Origin: Mortierella alpina
Lineage: Eukaryota; Mortierellomycota; Mortierellomycetes; Mortierellales; Mortierellaceae
Assembly (NCBI GenBank): GCA_029449245.1
Contig: JANATF010000002.1
Coordinates: 2,356,001 to 2,420,000 of the forward strand
Direction of reading: 5' to 3'
DNA: 64,000 nucleotides
Below the pieces are notes generated by a model. That model made no database searches, was not told the origin of the DNA, and was given only the letters and a program-made list of their open reading frames with translations. Position 1 is the first letter of the stretch, and the number at the start of each line of letters is the position of its first letter. Below, piece by piece: positions 56,267 through 64,000 of this stretch. A program made the position numbers and the translations under genes.

Positions 56267-57156
56267 TCAAGGCCGTAACCGTGGTGCCAGTCGTTCACTA
56301 TTGATATATAACGTCCAGAAGAGCAATGGGCAAAGCAATCGTTAAAAATATGTATGATTCGAGCCACATGAATACTTATCAGAGCAAATATCAACCGTGG
56401 TACTTACGCTTCCTCAGCATGATCGTCGTCATCCTCAGGGGCCGCCCTTCGAACCGAGGACCGTTGCTCAACCGGCTGGGATCCCACCGACTGTATAGCT
56501 GTATAAATCGGGCCGTATTCCTACAAAGCGCATGGGAAAGAACAGTGTAGACTATCAGGATCAAAAGAGATCATTTGAAAAAAAAAACAAAATCAAACAG
56601 ACGGATGCACACCCAACGATGAACAAAAAAAGGTTACCTCAAGTTGATGCCTGAATCCAGGGTTAGGGTTCATACAGAACCGTTTGTTCTGCACATATCG
56701 ATACACCATCTCATAATCCAATCCCGTCGCCTCCATCAAATACGCAACCACAAACGCCGGTGATCTCGAGATGCCACTCATGCAATTCACCAGCACTTTG
56801 CCATTCTCTTGCAGGATCGCCTGGTCCATAAACCGTTTCACGGCCGGAAACAATGTAATGAGGTTCTGTGTTGCCGCATCCGAGATTTCCAGTTGCAGAT
56901 ACCGGAACTGGTCCGGGTGATGGACCTTGAGGATCTTGGATTCCGACGAGTCCCAGAGAGAGACAATGTGCGTGATGCCTGCGTTCTTGAGTGCTTCTAG
57001 ATTCCGCGTGGAGGAGTAAGGTCCCAGAAAGATGGACGGGAGGATCTCTTGCATCTCTCGACGCTGCTCGTATCGCCACTCGAGCAAGGGCACGCTCTGG
57101 CCAATGAGCTGGCGGTAGACGGCCAACTTGTTGCTGACAAGGTCCGTGTCTGCCAT
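56267..57156 (-). CDS. STYX-like dual-specificity phosphatase
   Basis: DUSP-fold protein closest to STYX, which in animals is a pseudophosphatase that binds ERK and an F-box protein. Three exons (57156-56638, 56520-56408, 56297-56267) give 220 residues (human STYX: 223). It starts MADTDLVSNK; EMQEILPSIFLGPYSSTRNL and FAYLQ-like FRYLQLEISDAATQNLITLF precede the P-loop VNCMSGISRSPAFVVAYLM, then DYEMVYRYVQNKRFCMNPNP and GFRHQLEEYGPIYTA. In animal STYX the P-loop reads HGNAGISR, lacking Cys; here Cys125 and Arg131 are present, but the preceding His is Asn. So it may be active. The last exon (10 codons) is less certain. Confidence 0.82.
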
Positions 57157-57662
57157 ATTTTGACAAGAAAAGAAAGAGTTGGTTTGGAGTTGCGCTGAAG
57201 TGAGTCCTGTCGTTTGCCAATGGATGGGCTGAAGTGGTTTTCTAGCTTCGACCTGGCGTGGTGTGTCCTTGGGCTGCAGCGGTTGCTGATGGACGGGCGA
57301 TGGGCAGCGGCGATACGCTGTCCGAGGAAAAGTATAAACAGGCGCTATAGAGAGGGTGGAAGGAAGTACAAAGAAGGAGCGCGCGCAGGTGGATGACCAA
57401 GGTCGACGACAATGACGGAGAGCGATGGGCAGACAAAGTGAGGGACACGCCACTCAGAGCGTGCGCTGTCCTTGTACAGAAAATTGAAACTGCCACGCCA
57501 CCATTTCTTGCCACACATGTGGATCAGCTTGAAGTGCGAGAGTTTATTTGACAAAAAGACGTGGGAGAGGAGGAAGGGGACGGGAGAGGAAATGAGACAA
57601 GGCAATGCGTAATAGGGTTGGACGTGCTTGGATGAGGATGGACAACAGATGTAGGGTCTCCT
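57157..57662. other. Intergenic, 5' of STYX-like and 3' of EF-hand gene
   Basis: 506 bases. The frame upstream of the STYX ATG stays open for about 100 codons but is not family-like and is probably 5' UTR. Confidence 0.45.
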
Positions 57663-59177
57663 TTACAGAACGTGCTCGCCACGAAGCTTCTTCTCGGACT
57701 TCTGCATGATCTTCAAGAACTCCTCGAGGGTGATACGGCCATCGCCAGAGACATCGGCCTCGTGGACAATCTCATCAACATCGGCCTAAATTGTCATGTA
57801 CAAAACTCGCGTTAATTTACGCCTGGTCGTCCTAGTCAACACGTCCAAGCTGACTTCAAAAATGCAATTGAAAGTTGGATAGTCAACTTTGCAGGCTATA
57901 AAGTGCCGCCTACCTCAGAGAGAGAGTTGTTGCCAAAGTGCTGGAGGGCAGAGCGGAGCTCGGCGGAGGAAACGTTGCCGGAGCCGTCCTTGTTGATGTT
58001 GTTGAAAAGAGCACCGTAGGCGTCATCGGAGGTCTCGGCTCCCTTGTGGTTGTTGGCCATCAAGGCGGCGAAGGCCTTGAAGTCCAAAGGCTGGGTGGGG
58101 AGCTTGACGTTCTTGGTCAACTCGGGATCGTTGAGGAGCTGGATTGCCAGATGAAATAGACCATGGATGAAGAAAAAATAGAGACAGGTGAGTACGGTTG
58201 CCTTTGTCTGGTCAGAATGAGTGACAGCAGAGACGTGCAATACACGGAGATAAAGTGCTTTCCAGGATATAGAACTCCTATGGTCGCGGAAAAAGGTATT
58301 CAAAGACATATATAGAATGGGCAACAAGAAAGAATTCCAGGAACAGGGACAGGTGCAAGACACCGCAATACCATGGCCTGACAGGCCGAAAATACAATAA
58401 AAAAGGGGAGAGAACAGACTGCACTCGCTGGGCGGGAGACAAGGTCGCACAGAAAAACGTGCTTTCATGTTGTTGGGTTCGTGTTTCAAGAGACCTTTCA
58501 GATCCACCCCGCCCGCCCAGAGTCGGATACCATCCTTACAAGCCAATGCATACACAAGTTTCCGGGTAACACTCTGGAACAAAAATAGCATGCCAGGCAG
58601 AGCAAGGAAAAAAAAGAGCACAAGCTCACAGGACCTTGTCTTTGCCATCCTCCAAGTCGTCATCCTCTGTGGACAGAAACGTTGTTCCTCCTGTTCAGGA
58701 ACAGACAAAGTGGCAAGTCCACTCCGAAAATGAAAATGAAATATGTATCGCCGCCGCACAAAGCAGTGTTGAGCAGATGGTCGTCGAAGGATTCAAGAGA
58801 TGAGGAGGCACAGAGAGGGAGAGCGAGATGAAGAGGCAGAAAATGTGGAGTGCTGGTGCACGCTAGCTTGTTCCACGCTGAGACAAAGCGCACCGCCGTG
58901 AAGCGAACTACCACTCTGGAGCAACGCCCAAAGTGGTACTGAGCGTATCACAACAGAGATAGGGTGCACTGGCGAGTGCGTAGGGCGATGATGAGCAAGG
59001 ATGGGTTCAAGGGGAGGAAAGGCAAAGGGGAGGAAAGGCAATGTGGTGACGGGCGAGAGTGGTACTAACAGCGATAAAGTCGGCAAAGGCCTTGGGCTGG
59101 ATGGTGCCCGAGTTGGTGGGGTCGAAGAGGGCGAAAGCCTCCTTGTACTCGATTTCCTGGCCGTGGGTGAGAGACAT
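57663..59177 (-). CDS. Calmodulin-like EF-hand protein
   Basis: Calcium-binding protein of the calmodulin/myosin light chain superfamily. Exons 59177-59070, 58138-57914 and 57785-57663 are clear and give 151 residues in phase. An extra 30-base exon (58664-58635, DDDLEDGKDK) also fits in phase between the first two and would give 161. EF-hand 1 is YKEAFALFDPTNSGTIQPKA (degenerate loop). Hand 2 seems lost (LNDPELTKNVKLPTQPLDFK). Hand 3 has INKDGSGNVSSAEL and hand 4 has ADVSGDGRITLEEF, both canonical. So two or three sites should bind calcium. The C terminus (KIMQKSEKKLRGEHVL) extends past calmodulin. The first intron is about 0.9 kb (or 0.4 and 0.5 kb with the small exon), the longest here. Confidence 0.78.
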
Positions 59178-59884
59178 GGTTGAGTGGTGCGAATGGGGAT
59201 GGGGATGATTGAGAGATGATGAGAGGAAAGAGAGAGAGAAAAGAAAAGGGAGATAGACAACGAGCGAGCGAGCAATAAACAAAACACTAATCTCACGTAC
59301 AACCGCACGTACACTGCCTGGACGAACCAGGAGGCCTCGGGCTTTTCGTCTTTGCCTTCGGTACCTGAGGACGTCCAGGAGCTGTCTTTTCTCTCTCTCT
59401 CGATCTACCTCTCTCTCTTTCTCCCTTTACAACAGTATTACAGTAGCTCTGCTAAGCGTTTGATTCTCTCCTTGATCCTGACAAAGCCTGGCTTGCAATG
59501 AATGCTGGCGACTCTTGCAAGCCCGTGTGCTCTCCTTTCTGTGAGATGCGCAGAGTCGAAATTTTTCAATCGGCAAACTCTGTTCACGTTTAGCCGTTTT
59601 CAATTTTCGCCGACCATAAAAGCGTTTGGCATTTTTAGACTACTGTGGGACCCGGGTAACAGCTGTCTGCTGCATGGATGGAGAAGGAGAAAAGGGGAAG
59701 CATAGAAGAATGAGAAAAAACATAGGGAGAGCAAAAGATCTCTCCAGCGACGTTCTTTAGCTCAACACCGATCGCTCAGGCACACACCGTTGTCACACGA
59801 TAGAGTTTATTTACAACACATGGCAGCCAAGACACGGTTCCGCCGACCCGTTCATCGCTTTTTTAATCTAGCCTCTACATACAC
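59178..59884. other. Intergenic, 5' of EF-hand gene
   Basis: About 700 bases to the stop of the FYVE/RING gene. CT-rich tracts (about 59390-59430) lie upstream of the EF-hand gene on its coding side as AG-rich sequence. No gene seen. Confidence 0.45.
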
Positions 59885-62800
59885 TCAACGATAGTGCACA
59901 GGGCACCCTGTTCCATGCTGAAGCCAGTCATGGATGCAGTGGCGGTGATACGTGCACAGGCAGTTCAGTCTAGCCACCGTTCGTCCTATTGTGACAAGCA
60001 AGACAAAAAGGGCCTCAACTGTGAATACAAAAGCAACGACCTTTCCTTCACCCCACTGCTCAAACACTGCCGCGAGGCTTTTGTTCTTACCTGCAACAAA
60101 CTCTTCAAAGCAAATCGCGCACTCCTGATCGATCAAGGGCGAGTCGGCTGGCAACTTGTAGACTACAAGGCAATGGAGGACATGCAAGATCATTAATCTC
60201 TTTGAACAAGAATAGCTCAACAGCAAACGTGCCTGACGGAGGAGATACTTACCAATATACCGAACATTGTTGATAGGACCACTGCCTTGACCCTGCTTGC
60301 CTTCCAGACAATCTTGCACATGCGCTTCCTGCGCGGCCTTGCCGCCTTCAAGACCAGCCAAAACAGCGCCGCAAACTGGACACTCGCTCATTAGCGAGCT
60401 AGAGCTAGCATTGCGCACCATGGGGGTCGGATGCAGATTCGACGAACTCGAGCTCCTTGACGATGAATGTGATCTTAGATTATGTCCATATCCTGCGCTG
60501 GGTAAATAGACACCCACACTTCCATCCGTCGGCACAGAACCCCCCGCAGTAGGACCTGGGTAATGGCGGCCACCCGAGTTGTGCGACGAGGGCTGTCCAT
60601 GATAAGATCTATGATACTGCAGCTGCGATCCTGCTCCTGAGACGGACCCCGAAGCAGATCCTGAACCTGAGCCCAGGCTGAACGAACGAGTTGGTCCCAG
60701 AGATTCGTGGCAAGAGTCACACACGCGGTAGCTTTGAAGTGTCCCTCTCCTACTCAGAGTTTGGTGGTTGATGAACGCCTCATTGGAAGAAGGGTCATAC
60801 ACGACCATCGAGGGGTGTAGCGTCGCACGATGGCTCGAGCATCTGTCACATACTACATGGCCACAGCGACGACAATGATGTCTCCTCAGGAAGAGTGAAA
60901 ACTTTCGGTGACACTCTCTGCACTCGATAGCCTTGGAATCCAGCTCCCACTTGGCTTCGGGTACTGGAGGTGGAGAGTGATAGTGCTGCTGGGCCTGTGG
61001 CTGACGATGGTGATGAGTTTGCATTGACGATGTCCTTCTGTCCGGGTTCGAGTAATGGTTTGCCCCTGCAGGGCTAGATGCCGACTGCCGCATCGATTCC
61101 GATATACCACCGCGCATGCTAGGGGGTGTATCATGTGCGCGGGACGGTCCAGACATACCTGCGGCCGAACTCTGGCCCGATCCAGAACCAGAGCGGTTAT
61201 GCGACGAGATGGGGCGCGTCTCGGACTGTGATCCCATAGCTGGAGGAGACGAGGGCAGTACGTCTGAGGCTTGGGTGTTTGACCTATTTGAGAACGATGT
61301 TGGTGTGCCAGACCTTGGACTCCTTGTTAGGCGCGCCATTGGAAATGGCTCACTTTGGGCTGCAGCTGGTGAAGGGCTGATAACAGCGACTTCCGGAGGT
61401 TCTTGGCGAGATGTTGCAATGGGTATACTGGCTGAGGATTGTCGGGTATGGGATCCTTCCGCCTCTACAGGTGCCACGTCAGCCCGGTCTTCGGTGTTCG
61501 GCAGTGTTGCTTCTGGGTCTACCGTGTCATCCGGTGTGCCAAGGATGGCATCCGGCGTATGGGCATCGTGGCTTATGGCTTCAATTGAAGTAGACGCAAT
61601 TGTTGATGGCGGTAGCTCCTCTGCAGAAATTGGCAGCTCTTGCCCTTCGCTCGCAGTGTCATCGACTTGGTCTGGCCCTTCGTCTTGTGACTCTACACTG
61701 TTGCTAGCGCTGTCAAGACTTTCCTCGCTGCTTTCCTCTGTGGTGCCATGATCCTCTGCATGTCCAAGATGAACGGGAAGCGCCTCCATGGTTTCCATAT
61801 CCGAGGGTCTTGACTTCTGCAATGTCAAACTACGCAGTTCGTTACTAGATCCAGGGCTGCCTTCCGTTGCGCGTAGTGCTATCCGAGGTGTATCCAGCTG
61901 GCTGATGATCCCGTTGGCTGCTGCTTCCCGTTCTTGAATGCGCGTCGTCAAGTCCTCAGCATGCTGAAGGTACTCTTGCACGACCCCTGTGGCCTTTAGC
62001 TTCGATGCGGGGTCCTTATCCACTATTGGGCGCCGCATTAAAGAATGATCTTGGTGAGTTTCATGAAAAGATACAAAGAGGTGGGGTCGGTTTCCGCCAA
62101 GGATTCATTCACCTACGCTTGATGCCCTTGAGCAGAATTTGGATAGCCTGACGATACCGAGCGAGTTCCTGTACACTATCCGAAAACCCATCGTCAAGTC
62201 TCAAGGCAAGACTAGCTCGCTTCATGTAATTCCCTGCCAGCTCCTGAACCATTGTGTCCTCTGACACTTCCGAATATTCAGTTGAGGGAGTAACGAGGTC
62301 CATCCGCTTCTTCATCACTCTGATCCACTTTCTCCTGCGGACCCAATTGCTCCCTGAGGTTGGCGCGATGGCTGACCATTGCTGGTTGGCTTCAGTGAGC
62401 GACTTTGCATATTGCCATCCTTCGCTATCGACATTGGGATCCGTTTTATCGATAACCCATTCTGTTAACCAAAACCATCCCCGCTGCATGTTGTTTCTAG
62501 AGGTTGAAGATCCTGAAGCGGGGATGAGCGGTAGATGAACATCATCCTTGGTGAATGGCCGCCCGTTGGGAAGGGACCAAGGCCCGCAGACGTCCTGCTG
62601 TGTAAGTGCACTGGCAGAAAACTTGGGGGCCATAAGCGACAATGGAAATGACCCCGCAGCCCTTTGACTCTCATGGATTGTCGTAAGAACCGTCGTATGT
62701 ATAACCAGAGGGTCATAAACTTTATCCGCAGTGTGTTCACCTAAAGGCAGTTTCATATCGAGAGTGGATGTCAGCTGAATTGTCTATAACCGTGCTCATG

Positions 62801-64000
62801 TTGAACACAGGCCAGCAGTCTTGTACCGCTAAAGTACCTTTCCACCATTGCTTCTCGCTAGTCTGGAGAATGTCGCAAAGATATGCCTCACTGTTGGCGG
62901 CGGCGACATCATAAGCCATCTCTGAAAACTTGTTTCTGAGAAGCGGATCCGCTTTGGCGTGGTTCAAAAAGTAAAGCACCATTGATATATCACCCTTAGA
63001 GGCGGCGTTGACTATTTTTGGGACAAAATCCACCGAGATGTCAGTATCGCGAAACAACTATCAAGAAACTTGAAAACATACCACTGCTACACTGCTAACA
63101 CATGCACATTGCCCATACTTAACGGGGTGTGACCCATTTTGCTCCTGGCATTGATGTCAGCTTCGCCTTTTTCGAGCAGAACCTGCGCAATACCGATGTA
63201 TCCTTTAGAGCTGGCGTTATGCAGGGCAGTCCAGCCATCCTTGTCCCTTTGATGCACATTGGCCCCTCGCTTTAAAAGAAAAGACACAACGGGGAGGCAG
63301 CCTACATAGGACGCCTTCAAGAGCGCAGTCTAGCACACAGCATGAGGAATGATGAGCAATAGTGATGATTTACAAGATATGGTCACACCATTGGAAGGCT
63401 CTCGAGGCCCATGTCCTGAAACGGAAGGGCTTTGATAACACTACGCAGCCTGGCAACAACATTTTTTTTTTACCTCGCCTTCCCGATCCGACACATCGAC
63501 TCCTGCGCCTGCTGCGTCGACCAGTATCCTTACAACATCTTCCTGTCCACGGGATGCGGCGAAATGAAGGGGGTTCATGCCAGTTGCTGAAGATATATTA
63601 TCGATAGATTCCTTGAGCTGCGGTGATTCCAGGAGGATATCCTGAACCTTCTCCGCCTCTCCATGAATACAAGCTTCAACGAGGCGAGCCCAAGCGACTT
63701 CGTCCGAGGAGCCCTCAGTTTGATCGCCGTCTGTTGCAACCGCAGTTCCTATCAAAGGGTTGTGTCCAGAGTCTGTGCTTGGAGATGATGCTGTGCCCGG
63801 TTCGTGTGTCCACGTAGCGTCCGGTTGGCTGTTGTTGTCGTGCGGGTGTCGATCTGCGTGCTGCCTGAGCTGTGCTTGTGCAGGGTTGTTAGCGCCCTCA
63901 GCAGTGGCCGAGGCTGGTAGTTTGATCGAGCCCAGGTGGGTGTCTCCGTAAAAGTCGTGGCTCTCGCCTGGCACAGGCGGGTGTACAAAGTCTGGTATCG
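59885..64000 (-). CDS. ANK-DysF-MIT-FYVE-RING protein (Pib1/ZNRF-type E3), 5' partial
   Basis: Probable endosomal E3 ubiquitin ligase. Seven exons (64000-63474, 63329-63119, 63011-62827, 62774-62117, 62049-60253, 60162-60091, 59985-59885) give 1182 visible residues; the start lies beyond the window. Order: ankyrin repeats (GMNPLHFAASRGQEDVVRIL, DKDGWTALHNASSKGYIGIA); a DysF-like pair (GWFWLTEWVIDKTDPNVDSE and WVRRRKWIRVMKKR); an MIT-like helical hairpin (LARYRQAIQILLKGI ... VVQEYLQHAEDLTTRIQE); a long Ser/Glu/Pro-rich linker; FYVE (WELD, RRHHCRRCG, YRVCDSC), which binds PI3P; and a C-terminal RING, CAICFEEFVAGRTVARLNCL then CTYHRHCIHDWL and CPVH, with the His-ended last pair typical of ZNRF/Pib1. 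The 63011 junction uses a TACTGAC branch site. DysF and MIT calls are by eye. Confidence 0.83.

Noticed and set aside
63012-63057. Acceptor at 63058 for the third ankyrin exon
   Set aside because: It leaves the phase wrong by one base. The acceptor at 63012, below a TACTGAC branch site, keeps phase and the ankyrin sequence.

Overview
The window looks like nuclear DNA of an early-diverging filamentous fungus. The best fit is Mortierellomycotina (Mortierella, Linnemannia, Podila), inferred from gene content without any database search. Genes are dense, sit on both strands and are cut by many short GT-AG introns (mostly 50-120 nt). I rebuilt most gene models by hand: open frames were joined only where donor, acceptor and reading phase agreed and the joined protein read through its domain. 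About 24 protein-coding loci result, plus one decayed gene. I found no rRNA, tRNA, CRISPR or intact transposon.

Layout. 0.1-0.4 kb: 3' end of Mediator subunit MED22. 0.9-4.4 kb (-): F-BAR/RhoGAP protein. 4.9-5.4 kb (-): small GPI-anchor-like secreted protein. 6.0-8.2 kb (-): secreted M64-family metallopeptidase. 9.6-12.0 kb (+): unrecognised coiled-coil protein with a GC-AG intron. 12.2-14.9 kb (+): SAMHD1-type HD dNTPase. 15.2-15.9 kb (-): complex I ESSS/NDUFB11 subunit, divergent from FACT subunit POB3 (16.2-18.2 kb, +). 18.4-22.2 kb (-): eIF5B, divergent from a replication factor C small subunit (22.7-24.4 kb, +).

24.5-30 kb is the accessory segment. It holds a decayed minus-strand gene and a 1526-residue NLR-like protein with a NACHT NTPase and eight nearly identical 33-residue HEAT-type repeats. 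30.6-35.5 kb (-): SAC2/INPP5F-type phosphoinositide phosphatase. 36.1-37.7 kb (-): SIKE/FGFR1OP2 (SCI1-like) coiled-coil protein. 38.6-39.2 kb (-): OST5/TMEM258, divergent from a MARCH5-like membrane E3 (39.6-41.2 kb, +), closely followed by SHQ1 (41.4-44.1 kb, +). 44.2-49.1 kb (-): FLC/Pkd2-type TRP-like membrane protein. 50.5-53.0 kb (+): kinase fused to twelve Sel1 repeats. 53.3-54.6 kb (-): secreted polyQ/Pro-rich protein. 55.0-55.9 kb (+): ER FKBP ending in KDEL. 56.3-57.2 kb (-): STYX-like phosphatase. 57.7-59.2 kb (-): calmodulin-like EF-hand protein. 59.9-64.0 kb (-): a protein with ankyrin, DysF, MIT, FYVE and RING parts that runs off the right edge.

Most loci are housekeeping (transcription, chromatin, translation, replication, snoRNP assembly, glycosylation, membrane traffic). 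The strongest candidates for something new are the NACHT/HEAT-repeat gene with its homogenised repeat array and neighbouring gene relic, and the ANK-DysF-MIT-FYVE-RING protein.
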